The notes beneath the pieces are model-generated. The model was not told where the DNA came from. It searched no databases and worked only from the letters and a program-made list of their open reading frames with translations. Shown here in pieces: positions 29,410-37,134 of a stretch of 64,000 nt of DNA (positions are counted from its first letter, which is position 1; every line of letters begins with the position of its first letter). Both the position numbers and the translations under genes were made by a program. Source of the DNA: Cupriavidus pinatubonensis. Lineage in GTDB: Bacteria; Pseudomonadota; Gammaproteobacteria; Burkholderiales; Burkholderiaceae. The stretch covers positions 1,612,001-1,676,000 of the forward strand of contig NZ_CP080767.1 in NCBI RefSeq assembly GCF_019602855.1. Direction: 5' to 3'.

Positions 29410-29690
29410 TCTGAACTACGCGGTAAGAGCTCGATTCCGACTCGAAGTACACGCCGCGGTCCGCCATGCTGGGCTGCGGTCTGGAAAATTCCTCGTTATT
29501 AGCCACCTCCCGAATCTGTTGCTGTTCGGCCTCAGCCAGCCGCTCGGTCGTGGTGCGGCCATCGGCGCGCACCGGGTCCTCACCGCGTGCCACCCAGCGC
29601 TGAAACGTGCGCGCGTTTACGCCCATTTCCTCGCAAGTCCCTCTCCAGCCGGCAGCCACACTGCGCCGCCTCACGCGTCAAATCCCAACG
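29410..29690 (-). pseudogene. IS3-type transposase fragment
   Basis: On the minus strand, VNARTFQRWVARG, LAEAEQQQIREVAN, and ADRGVYFESESSSYRVV correspond to the N-terminal helix-turn-helix and start of the integrase region of IS3-type OrfB transposases. Homology stops near 29410; the DDE domain is gone. The fragment lies in the 747-bp gap (29258-30004) between the LysR gene and the Rieske ferredoxin. The rest of that gap (29690-30004) is relatively AT-rich and must carry the ferredoxin promoter. Confidence 0.7.
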
Positions 29691-30004
29691 AGTAAGTCTT
29701 CATTCATTCTGATATTACCGCCCCCGAACCCAAAGTGAGTCAGATGTCGTCACAACGAGTTTGGGACCGGGGCGCACGTTCCAAGCAAGTACGTGATCTT
29801 TTCGAATCGCCTAAATGTCTATCAAGATTGAGGGGAGTTATCCCGTCAGGAAAGAGGTCTATATTGCAGTCAATGCAGACGCGGTTCCACGTTGATCTAA
29901 CCCCGTCGCGCAATGTAAATCGGCAGATCGGCTGTCAGATTTGTCGATTGAATCTGCATATGTGAAATAGTGTCAGGCGAAATTCGGTGGAAGAGAGGTG
30001 AAGC

Positions 30005-30337
30005 ATGCACAAAGGTGATGATGTTTGTAGCGTCGCGGAATTAAAGCCAGGCGAAATGAAATGTGTCTTCGTAGAAGGCACGCGGATTCTGCTCTCTAAC
30101 GTGGACGGCAAGGTGTACGCGACCAGTGATGTCTGTTCGCACGCTTTGGCCTATCTGTCGGACGGCTGGCTCGAGGGATCAGTGGTCGAATGTCCGCTCC
30201 ATGGTGCGCAATTCGATGTCGTCACAGGAAAGGCGTTGTCGGCGCCGGCAAACGGAGACATTGAAACCTACGGGGTCACGGTGGCCGATGGCAGGATCTT
30301 TGTAGCCTCTGCCCAGTTGACGTCCGCGAAAGGCTGA
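30005..30337 (+). CDS. Rieske [2Fe-2S] ferredoxin
   Basis: 110 residues. Soluble electron carrier of the type serving ring-hydroxylating oxygenases. Ligands C44-X-H46 (CSH) and C63-X2-H66 (CPLH) are intact, and the domain is otherwise minimal, as in BphF or NdoA-type ferredoxins. GAGAGGTGAAGC precedes ATG. No oxygenase is adjacent; the nearest is at 20214 with its reductase at 21764. Followed after 53 bp by the flavoprotein gene. Confidence 0.9.
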   Translation: MHKGDDVCSVAELKPGEMKCVFVEGTRILLSNVDGKVYATSDVCSHALAYLSDGWLEGSVVECPLHGAQFDVVTGKALSAPANGDIETYGVTVADGRIFVASAQLTSAKG

Positions 30338-30390
30338 GGCGGGCCCATGGATTCGACAATCGCTCGATCTGAGCGTGGAGGAAAACTGAT

Positions 30391-31398
30391 ATGTCTTTCG
30401 AAACAGCATTGACCAAAGCACTTAATTTGCGCGTTCCGGTGTTGGCGGGTCCTCTCGGGCGAGGCTCGAGCGCGGAATTTCTCGGAGCAATGGCCGATAG
30501 CGGCAGCTTCGGCTTTACTGCACTGATGCATATGCCGGAAGAGACTGTAAGCGACGAGCTTGCAAAGATCAGTCGAGCGACGAACGGTCGGTTTGGTGCA
30601 AATCTGACGTTGATTGTTGACCAACGGAAGAGGCTGGCGACTGCGTTGGATGCGGGAGTGCGCGTATTCTCGATGTGGCAGGGAGATATCGAGCCTTATG
30701 TTCGTATCATCAAGGATGCAGGCGGGCTGGTGTTCTGGACCGTGGGTACTCCCGAAGATGCGGCGCGGGCAAGGGATATTGGCGTCGACTTTATCGTTTC
30801 CCAGGGGCGGGAGTCGGGGGGGCACCTGGTAGGCAGCGCGCCTACGATGTCACTGCTGCCTGCTATCGTGGACGCCGCCAGGGGAGTGCCTGTGGTAGCC
30901 GCAGGCGGAGTTGCGGATGGGCGGGGCCTGGTCGCTGCGATGGCGCTTGGTGCTTGTGGGGTCTGGATGGGAACGCGTTTTGTGGCAAGCAGCGAATCGG
31001 CCAACCATCGCGGTTACAAGGAGCGGGTTGTTGCAGCGCGCGCGACGGACCTTGTCGAGACAAGGCTCTTCGACGCGGGCTGGCAGGAGTCTCCGCATCA
31101 GGTGATTCGCAATTCCACGTTTTCCAAATGGGAGGCCGCCGGTTGTCCACCTACCGGTCAACGACCTGGGGAAGGCGAGCCTATATCGCGTTTTCCGAAT
31201 GGAAAGCCACTCTGTCGCTATGACGTCGCGGCTGCGTGGGACGCCATGGAGGGAGATTGGGAGGCAAGTCCGCTGTATGCCGGTGCAACGGTTGAACTTA
31301 TCCACGATGTCAAGCCTGTAGCAGAAATCGTGGGCGAAATCAGGGCAACGGCCGAGGCGGCGTTCAATAAGGTCGCGGGTCTGCGGACCGGTCGCTAA
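30391..31398 (+). CDS. Nitronate monooxygenase-like FMN oxidoreductase
   Basis: 335 residues. TIM-barrel flavoprotein of the nitronate monooxygenase/2-nitropropane dioxygenase family. Seen: VPVLAGPLG at the N-terminus, the FMN phosphate region VVAAGGVADGRGLVAAMALGACGVWMGTRFVAS and QGRESGGHLVG, where the family usually has QG-X-EAGGH; the Glu-Ala is Glu-Ser here. Many members act on substrates other than nitronates, for example as enoyl or quinone reductases. GGAGGAAAACTGAT precedes ATG. Part of the ferredoxin/glutathione module. Confidence 0.85.
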   Translation: MSFETALTKALNLRVPVLAGPLGRGSSAEFLGAMADSGSFGFTALMHMPEETVSDELAKISRATNGRFGANLTLIVDQRKRLATALDAGVRVFSMWQGDIEPYVRIIKDAGGLVFWTVGTPEDAARARDIGVDFIVSQGRESGGHLVGSAPTMSLLPAIVDAARGVPVVAAGGVADGRGLVAAMALGACGVWMGTRFVASSESANHRGYKERVVAARATDLVETRLFDAGWQESPHQVIRNSTFSKWEAAGCPPTGQRPGEGEPISRFPNGKPLCRYDVAAAWDAMEGDWEASPLYAGATVELIHDVKPVAEIVGEIRATAEAAFNKVAGLRTGR

Positions 31399-31562
31399 AT
31401 AGGTCGACGCTGCCAAGGCGCAATCGGACCGGTCCTCCCAATGCCGCTGATGGACGGTCCCGGCAGCCAGGCCGGCATGCCGACACGCGGTCGACGAGAT
31501 TGGAAGCCACTGTCGGAAAAAAAACTAGCGCTATTTAGTATCCGGAACACTAAGGAGCTTCA
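31399..31562 (+). promoter_or_regulatory. Leader with inverted element before the YciI gene
   Basis: TTAGT (31535-31539) and ACTAA (31549-31553) flank TCCGGA just before AAGGAG and the YciI start at 31563, next to an eight-A tract (31517-31524). Looks like a regulatory site or promoter; no known match. Confidence 0.3.
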
Positions 31563-31862
31563 ATGTATTTCGCTATTGTAGCCATCGACCGCCCCGGGGC
31601 CACCGATGTCAGAACCAGCACTCGCCCCGCTCACCGCGAATACTTGGGTACCCCTCATCCTGGAGTGACTTACAGGCTGGGCGGACCACTTCTAGCGCCT
31701 GACGGCGCGACGATGATCGGTTCGTTGATTGTGATCGAGGCGCCAGATCTGGTCACCGCTGAACGATTTTCGGCCGGCGATCCCTACAGAAAGGCGGATC
31801 TATTCGCGGAGGTCTCGGTCAGGCCTTGGGATTGGGGGTCAGGCAATCCGGACAAAGGATGA
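31563..31862 (+). CDS. YciI family protein
   Basis: 99 residues. Small alpha+beta barrel family, recognised by MYFAIVAIDRPG, RPAHREYLG, and GSLIVIEAPDLVTAERFSAGDPYRKADLF. Members sit in catabolic clusters and some dehalogenate or isomerise ring products (the TftG 5-chlorohydroxyhydroquinone dehydrochlorinase is one). The conserved His-Asp pair of that family is represented by H24 and the Asp in GDPY. CTAAGGAG precedes ATG. Specific reaction unknown. Confidence 0.85.
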   Translation: MYFAIVAIDRPGATDVRTSTRPAHREYLGTPHPGVTYRLGGPLLAPDGATMIGSLIVIEAPDLVTAERFSAGDPYRKADLFAEVSVRPWDWGSGNPDKG

Positions 31863-31871
31863 GGTGGAGAA

Positions 31872-32261
31872 TTGCTGAAGCTTTATACCCTGGACCACGC
31901 CAAATGGCCGCAAGGTTTTCCGTCCTGCTCGAGGAACTCGAGCCTCTCTTATGCGGTGCATTCCGTGAACATCACGAAGGATGAGCAGCTTCGTCCCGAG
32001 TTCCTTGCTTGGAATGCGAACAACTAGATCCCCGTACCGGTCGACCCCGAGAGGGAGCGGGGCGATCGCTTGGTGCTGGCCGAGTCGGGCGCAATCCTCA
32101 TCTACCTTGCAAAGGAACGGCAGCACGCCGCTCCCGGCGAACGCCTCACGTGGGCATCGATGCTGCAGGGGTTTATGTTTCAAATGGGTGGTGTCGGACC
32201 GATGTTGTCGCGTACGACGGCCTGCGTCCCGATTAACCATTGCCGATTGCGCGGTCAGTAG
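31872..32261 (+). pseudogene. Glutathione S-transferase pseudogene
   Basis: A decayed relative of the intact GST at 33724. The pieces TPNGRKV, SVLLEELE and LSYAVHSVNI require two frame changes near 31920-31950. The conserved NNKIPV has become NN-stop-IPV (TAG at 32025-32027 in place of a Lys codon). ESGAILIYLA and MLQGFMFQMGGVGPM then match, and homology ends before the C-terminal domain. No ATG start is seen. It lies between YciI and glutathione reductase. Confidence 0.85.
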
Positions 32262-32270
32262 CGAACTGCC

Positions 32271-33620
32271 ATGCAGACTTACGATTACGATCTCTTTGTC
32301 ATTGGAGCAGGCTCCGGTGGCGTTCGGGCAAGCCGCATCGCCGCAGGCTACGGTGCGAGAGTTGCTGTCGCCGAGGAGTATCGGACCGGCGGCACCTGCG
32401 TCATCCGCGGCTGTGTGCCCAAGAAGCTTCTGATGTATGCATCCCATTTCGCGCAGGCAGTTGACGACGCAGCGGGGTTCGGGTGGAGGGCCCCAACGCC
32501 GGTTCATGACTGGGCTTCGCTGATTGCTGCGAAGAACGCGGAGATCGCGCGCCTGGAAGCGATCTACGTGCGCATGCTGCAGAGCGCCGGCGTTGATGCA
32601 ATTACGGGACGGGCGCAGATTGTGGGCCCACACCGCGTCGAGGTCAACGGCGTCATTTTCACCGCGAAGGTCATACTCGTTGCCAGCGGGTCGGTTCCCG
32701 TGGAGCCTGCTATCCAGGGTGCGGAACTGATGATCACGTCGAATGAGGCGTTCTATCTGGATACGTTGCCGAAGCGTATCGCGATAATCGGCGGCGGTTA
32801 TATAGCGTGCGAGTTCGCAGGCATCTTTAACGGGCTCGGCAGCGATGTCACGCAGCTATACCGGGGCCAGCAGATCTTGCGCGGCTTCGACGACGAGTTG
32901 CGCAATCACCTCGGCGCCGAAGTGTCGAAGAGCGGGGTGGATTTGCGCGTCGCGGTGGACGTCGCAGCGGTGGGAAAACGGGGCGATGGCCTGGTTGTCC
33001 ATCTGACGACGGGCCAAGCCATCGAAGTCGATGCCGTGATGGCTGCAACCGGAAGACGCAGCAACACGTCGGGAATGGGGCTGGAGTCCGCGGAGGTCCT
33101 ACTGGACGAGAGCGGGGCGATCAAGGTCGATGAATACTCGGCAACGTCCAATCCGGACATCTATGCGGTCGGTGACGTAACCAACCGGCTGAACCTGACA
33201 CCGGTTGCGATCCACGAAGGGCATGCGTTCGCCGACACCGTGTTCGGCGGCAGGAAGCGGGCGAGTGCGCACGACAACGTGCCCTTTGCAGTGTTCAGCC
33301 AGCCCCAGGCGGCATCGGTAGGCCTGACGGAAGCGCAGGCTCGCAGACGGCATGCGAAGGTCGACGTCTATAGCAGCGCGTTTCGGCCGATGCGTACCGC
33401 GCTGTCGGGTCGCGATGAACGGGCCCTGGTCAAACTTGTCGTGGATGCGTCGACGGATCGGGTGCTAGGCGCGCATATCGTCGCTGCCGACGCGGCAGAA
33501 ATCATTCTGGGCATTGCGGTTGCGATCAAGGCGAAGGCGACGAAAGCTGATTTCGACGCAACGCTAGGCGTTCATCCCACACTTGCCGAAGAGTTCGTCA
33601 CGCTGCGCAATCGGCGATGA
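32271..33620 (+). CDS. gor: Glutathione-disulfide reductase
   Basis: 449 residues. NADPH-dependent flavoprotein regenerating reduced glutathione. FAD motif VIGAGSGGVRASRIAA, redox disulfide C43-X4-C48 in GGTCVIRGCVPKKL, NADP fold IAIIGGGYIACEFAGI, FAD-binding YAVGDVTNRLNLTPVA, and the C-terminal catalytic His in LGVHPTLAEEFVTL. The final residues follow glutathione rather than thioredoxin or lipoamide reductases. Its presence beside GST genes points to heavy glutathione use by the pathway, such as reductive dehalogenation or ether cleavage. Confidence 0.93.
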   Translation: MQTYDYDLFVIGAGSGGVRASRIAAGYGARVAVAEEYRTGGTCVIRGCVPKKLLMYASHFAQAVDDAAGFGWRAPTPVHDWASLIAAKNAEIARLEAIYVRMLQSAGVDAITGRAQIVGPHRVEVNGVIFTAKVILVASGSVPVEPAIQGAELMITSNEAFYLDTLPKRIAIIGGGYIACEFAGIFNGLGSDVTQLYRGQQILRGFDDELRNHLGAEVSKSGVDLRVAVDVAAVGKRGDGLVVHLTTGQAIEVDAVMAATGRRSNTSGMGLESAEVLLDESGAIKVDEYSATSNPDIYAVGDVTNRLNLTPVAIHEGHAFADTVFGGRKRASAHDNVPFAVFSQPQAASVGLTEAQARRRHAKVDVYSSAFRPMRTALSGRDERALVKLVVDASTDRVLGAHIVAADAAEIILGIAVAIKAKATKADFDATLGVHPTLAEEFVTLRNRR

Positions 33621-33723
33621 CGTATGTGCCGGCCAGCGCCGGCAATCCGGCGGCACGCTAACGTCGTAGCCGTATTCAAGATATCGCGCTCCTCGAGCGC
33701 CTAGTCATTCTGGAGAACGAAAC

Positions 33724-34338
33724 ATGATTGATCTCTATTCGTGGAGTACGCCGAACGGTCGAAAAATATCGATCGCGCTTGAGGAGCTCAACCTGGGTTA
33801 CACATTGCATCCGGTCGACATCTCGAAGGGCGAGCAGTTCAGCGCGGAGTTTCTGGCGATGAATCCGAACAATAAGATTCCTGTCATCCGCGACAGCGAT
33901 GGGGTGGACGGGCATCCGGTCACGCTGTTCGAGTCGGGTGCGATTCTCGTTTATCTCGCTGACAAGGCCCGGCGCCTGCTGCCGGTAGCGGGGCGCGCAC
34001 GGTATGAAACAATCCAGTGGCTGATGTTCCAGATGGGCGGCGTGGGTCCGATGTTCGGACAAACGCATCACTTCCAGCGTTACGCCGCGCACGAGAAGTA
34101 CAGCCTTGAGCGCTACACCACCGAGACCCATCGGCTATACAAGGTGCTCGACGGCCAGCTCGCGAAAAGCGAGTTCGTGGGTGGCGACGCGTACAGCATT
34201 GCCGATATCGCGATCTATCCGTGGGTTGCGCGCTTCGGTCTGCATCAGATCGACCTGGCTTCTGTGCCGCACGTCAAACGCTGGTATGACACCTTGGGTG
34301 AACGGCCGGCGGTGCAGCGTGGCATGGAGGTGCTGTGA
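33724..34338 (+). CDS. Glutathione S-transferase (YfcG/YghU-like)
   Basis: 204 residues. Thioredoxin-fold N-domain with WSTPNGRKISIALEEL and NNKIPVI, ESGAILVYLA, and an all-helical C-domain with MFQMGGVGPMFGQTHHF, which is typical of Nu-class enzymes with disulfide-reductase activity. GGAGAACGAAAC precedes ATG. Its stop overlaps the start of the next GST by one base (TGATG), so the two are one transcription unit, presumably with gor. Confidence 0.92.
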   Translation: MIDLYSWSTPNGRKISIALEELNLGYTLHPVDISKGEQFSAEFLAMNPNNKIPVIRDSDGVDGHPVTLFESGAILVYLADKARRLLPVAGRARYETIQWLMFQMGGVGPMFGQTHHFQRYAAHEKYSLERYTTETHRLYKVLDGQLAKSEFVGGDAYSIADIAIYPWVARFGLHQIDLASVPHVKRWYDTLGERPAVQRGMEVL

Positions 34339-34976
34339 TGACCAGCCCTTCGACCCTGACTGTGCTTGGACGTGCGAACTCTTCTAACGTACAAAAAGTG
34401 ATGTGGCTGCTGGCCGAAATCGGCCAGTCGTGCCATCGCGTGGACATGGGGGGGGCGTTTGGCGGTAACCGGGAGCCTGAATATCTAAAGAAAAACCCCC
34501 ATGGGGTGGTGCCCACTTTGATCGATTTGGAGACCGTAGTTTGGGAGTCCAACACCATCGTTCGATATCTGTGCAACCGGTTCAATGCGCGCGCGCTGTA
34601 TCCGGACGACGTCGCGCGCCGGGCTATGGTGGAGCGCTGGATGGACTGGCAGTTGTCGACGCTGGGGCCGGCGAATGCACAGCTGTTTCAGAGCATCGTG
34701 CGTACCCCCGCTGGGAAGCGCGTGCAAGAACTGATAGACGGGTACAGGGACCGCAACGCGACGCTGTTTGCCGTCCTCGATCAGGCGCTCGATGGGCACG
34801 ACTACGTCGAAGGCAACAGCTTGACGCTTGCCGACATCGTCCTTGCTCCATTGACCTACCGCTGGTTCGAACTGCCGATCGAACGTCCGCAATACACCCA
34901 TCTGCGGCGCTGGTACGACCTGATCTGTCAGCGGCCCGCGTTTCAGGAGCACGTTGTGGGGGTAGGTCTGAGCTAA
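34338..34976 (+). CDS. Glutathione S-transferase, second paralogue
   Basis: 212 residues. N-domain LGRANSSNVQKVMWLLAEIGQSCHRVDMGGAFGG has Ser in the active-site position (ANSSNVQK), followed by NPHGVVPTLID, WESNTIVRYLC, and the C-terminal SLTLADIVLAPLTYRW. The sequence is of the bacterial Beta/Theta-like type seen in catabolic clusters, distinct from its neighbour. Starts ATG at 34338 overlapping the previous stop; an in-frame GTG at 34335 is also possible. Probably conjugates or deglutathionylates a pathway intermediate. Confidence 0.9.
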   Translation: MTSPSTLTVLGRANSSNVQKVMWLLAEIGQSCHRVDMGGAFGGNREPEYLKKNPHGVVPTLIDLETVVWESNTIVRYLCNRFNARALYPDDVARRAMVERWMDWQLSTLGPANAQLFQSIVRTPAGKRVQELIDGYRDRNATLFAVLDQALDGHDYVEGNSLTLADIVLAPLTYRWFELPIERPQYTHLRRWYDLICQRPAFQEHVVGVGLS

Positions 34977-35041
34977 CGGTGCTTAAAGATCGCCAGAATT
35001 GACGTGGACAGAGATGAGAATGGAGCAGTAACACTAGCCCG

Positions 35042-35535
35042 ATGTTGATCATCGCCGGCTCGCTGGTGCGTTCCTCCGGTGCCATCCGGTCGTACATCAG
35101 GTGCGGGCCATGAACCGCTCGTTCTTCAACGCGCTGCTGGGCGGCTTCGGCGGCGCCACCGGTGCGGCGGCGGACGAGGGCCAGTTCAACGTGAAGTCAG
35201 GCCCAGCGGACGACGCCGCATTCCGGATTGGCAATGCGGAGACCGTGATCACTGTGCCCGGCTACGGGATCGCCGTGGCGCGTGCCTAGCACGCCTTAGA
35301 GGAACTGAACGGCCTGCTCATCGAGGAAGGCGTCACCGTGAAGTACGCGATCCACCCGGTGGCGGGCCGCATGCCGGGCCATGTAAACGTGCTGCTGGCC
35401 GAGGCCGAAGTGCCATACGGCCAAGTCTTTGAGATGGAAGACATCAATGGCGAATTTGGCCGGGCCGGCGTGGTGCTGGGCGCCGACTACGTGGTCGGGT
35501 GCAGGCGAGCCGGGATCCGTTCACCTATCAATGAC
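35042..35535 (+). pseudogene. pntB: Remnant of NAD(P) transhydrogenase beta subunit
   Basis: C-terminal NADP-binding part of PntB. LIIAGSLVRSSGAI and the following SYIRCG are in one frame, then a one-base loss shifts to MNRSFFNALLGGFGG. VITVPGYGIAVARA is followed by TAG (35287-35289) where a Gln codon is expected, then HALEELNGLL and YAIHPVAGRMPGHVNVLLAEAEVPY continue in frame. Similarity fades around SPIND, just before the CBS gene. The membrane part and pntA are missing. Non-functional. Confidence 0.85.
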
Positions 35536-35547
35536 ATCGAGGCAATC

Positions 35548-36057
35548 ATGCGCGTGTGCGATATTTTGCAAATCAAGGCGGGTCCGATCCCTTTCGTCTC
35601 GCCAAACACGCTCCTTTCAGAATGTCTCTTCGTGATGGCGGACAATGATCTCGGATCGTTGGCCGTAGTCGAGCGAGGGACGCTGGTGGGACTGGTGACT
35701 TTCCGCGAGATTTTTTCGGCAATGGCGCAACACCATCGAGGCCGCAATATGGAGCATGGACCACAGGTGCTGGGTATCCGAGCCCGCCACATCATGAACC
35801 CAACTCCCATTGTCGTCGACCCGGAAATGGGCATCGCGGAACTGCGAGGACTGATGGTCCAGCACTCCCTGCGATACGTACCGATGGTAAGCAAAGGCGA
35901 CTTCCTCGGAATCATCTCGTTCCATGATGTCGCTAAAGCCGTGCACGAGGAGCAGGCGTTCGAGAATCGGATGCTGAAGTCCTATATCGGCGATTGGCCC
36001 GCTGAGGCTATCGCGGTCAGTTTGGCAGCGGAATCCTCTCTTGGCGCCTCGTGTTGA
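35548..36057 (+). CDS. Two-CBS-domain protein
   Basis: 169 residues. Tandem CBS motifs bind adenosine nucleotides; stand-alone pairs act as energy or signal sensors. First domain around FVSPNTLLSECLFVMADNDLGSLAVVERGTLVGLVTFREI, second around IMNPTPIVVDPEMGIAELRGLMVQHSLRYVPMVSKGDFLGIISFHDV. ATG at 35548 has GAGG five bases upstream. The same frame runs back without stop into the pntB remnant to 35338, so a fused product is possible in principle. The context of broken genes gives no function. Confidence 0.8.
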   Translation: MRVCDILQIKAGPIPFVSPNTLLSECLFVMADNDLGSLAVVERGTLVGLVTFREIFSAMAQHHRGRNMEHGPQVLGIRARHIMNPTPIVVDPEMGIAELRGLMVQHSLRYVPMVSKGDFLGIISFHDVAKAVHEEQAFENRMLKSYIGDWPAEAIAVSLAAESSLGASC

Positions 36058-36075
36058 CGAGTTCGGATTCTGGTG

Positions 36076-36303
36076 CAAAGGGAGACGGAAATCGAATTGC
36101 ACCCTGGCAAAAGGCGCGCCAATGCCGAGCGATTCATAGCTCGTCGGGTCTTGTACCTGCTTCAGATCCACCACGCGGCCATCGCGGGCGGCAAAGGCAA
36201 AGTCGTCGTCCAGATAGGTGTCGCAGGGCAGATTGATCTGGATCTGGGTAGTCAGAGTCCGCTTGCTTTGGCCCGAGATCAGGTAGTGAATCTGAGCCGG
36301 CCG
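36076..36303 (-). pseudogene. Intradiol ring-cleavage dioxygenase fragment (CatA-like C-terminus)
   Basis: On the minus strand, NRPAQIHYLISG, LTTQIQINLPCDTYLDDDFAFA and FARVQFDFRL correspond to the last third of catechol or hydroxyquinol 1,2-dioxygenases. One of the two iron-ligand His of the usual RPAHIH is Gln here (RPAQIH). The N-terminal two thirds, with the Tyr ligands, are absent; upstream bases carry only out-of-frame hints. Dead fragment. Confidence 0.65.
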
Positions 36304-36312
36304 GTTGCCTGA

Positions 36313-36474
36313 GCGGGGCGTGCTACCGGGCCGGGAGCCGAGAGCCTGCTCAGCTTGCTCGACAGCCAGCGCACCTGCTATGCAGCGCAGGACCTGTCGG
36401 TACAACTGCGGCTGGCTAGGCTTCGGGCGCGAGTGGCGATGTACCGGGCGTTCGGAGGCGGGTGGGGCGGCTGA
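36313..36474 (+). pseudogene. NodT-type efflux outer membrane protein fragment
   Basis: The reading frame ending at TGA 36472-36474 gives [16 protein letters not shown] and [16 protein letters not shown], the characteristic C-terminus of NodT/OprM outer membrane factors of RND pumps. Only about 45 residues remain, with no start. It abuts the intradiol dioxygenase fragment on the opposite strand at 36303. Confidence 0.6.
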
Positions 36475-36587
36475 AGCGGCGGGGCCTGGCAACTGCACAG
36501 CTTCGCGACGCGAGGTGCGGCGCCACGGCGTCGATGCCTTCGCGGCTCGAAGGGTCGTTTGCAGCCCCCCGGAACGAGGTGAAGATT

Positions 36588-36989
36588 TCAGGGCTTGGCG
36601 GGCGCCACCAGCGGGGCGCCCTTCCTGACGACATAAGTCGCCAGTTCGGATGCCTGCCCGCTACCCACATTGCGCGCGGAATGCGCCGTCCCCGCCGGGA
36701 TGAACAGCGATTCGCCGGCCTTCAGCGTGACAGGCGGCTGATCGCCAAGCTGGTATTCCAGCGATCCCTGCAGGACATGGGCGATCTCCTCGCCAGGGTG
36801 CGTGTGCTTTGGCGCAAAGGCGCCCGGATCAAAGTCCACCCGGACCTGGATGCCTTCGATGCCCGGCGCGCTGAGTGCGTGCTGGACGAGATCGGTGCGG
36901 TGGACATCGGCTGCTTGCGCCGGCACGGCCTGCATGATCGCGCCCATGCCGGCGACCAGCACGGCAGCCATGATTCGAATCGACTTCAT
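36588..36989 (-). CDS. Secreted cupin-domain protein
   Basis: 133 residues. Signal peptide (MAAVLVAGMGAIMQAVPAQA) then a single cupin barrel with the metal motif KHTHPGEEIAHVLQG and the second motif AGESLFIPAGTAHSARN. The His pair and Glu suggest a bound metal. Lies at the right border of the disturbed zone, transcribed leftward, with a divergent-free 145-bp gap to proQ. Function unknown; periplasmic cupins of this type are common and uncharacterised. Confidence 0.85.
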   Translation of the reverse strand: MKSIRIMAAVLVAGMGAIMQAVPAQAADVHRTDLVQHALSAPGIEGIQVRVDFDPGAFAPKHTHPGEEIAHVLQGSLEYQLGDQPPVTLKAGESLFIPAGTAHSARNVGSGQASELATYVVRKGAPLVAPAKP

Positions 36990-37134
36990 GTAGAGACTCC
37001 TTCGTTACGGTTAGCCAGAGGAGTCTCCATTTCAGCAGGTCGTCGTATCGGTGATGTATCGGCGGGAAGGGGAAGTGTTTCGCCATGTATTCCCCTGGTG
37101 TGGTAATACATGCCGATACAAAGACCTTTCCGCG

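Noticed and set aside
29735..29965. 76-residue frame upstream of the Rieske ferredoxin
   Set aside because: No ribosome site, no family and AT-rich promoter-like DNA; probably non-coding.
32009..32261. Short plus-strand frames within the GST remnant
   Set aside because: They are pieces of the disrupted GST in changed frames, not separate genes.
33626..33656. GTGCCG/CGGCAC hairpin after gor
   Set aside because: Only six base pairs with no T-run; too weak to call a terminator.
36073..36312. 79-residue plus-strand frame
   Set aside because: It is antisense to the intradiol dioxygenase fragment and has no domain or ribosome site.
35617..36498. 293-residue minus-strand frame across the CBS gene
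   Set aside because: Most of it is antisense to the CBS gene; only 36076-36303 has homology, to an intradiol dioxygenase end.
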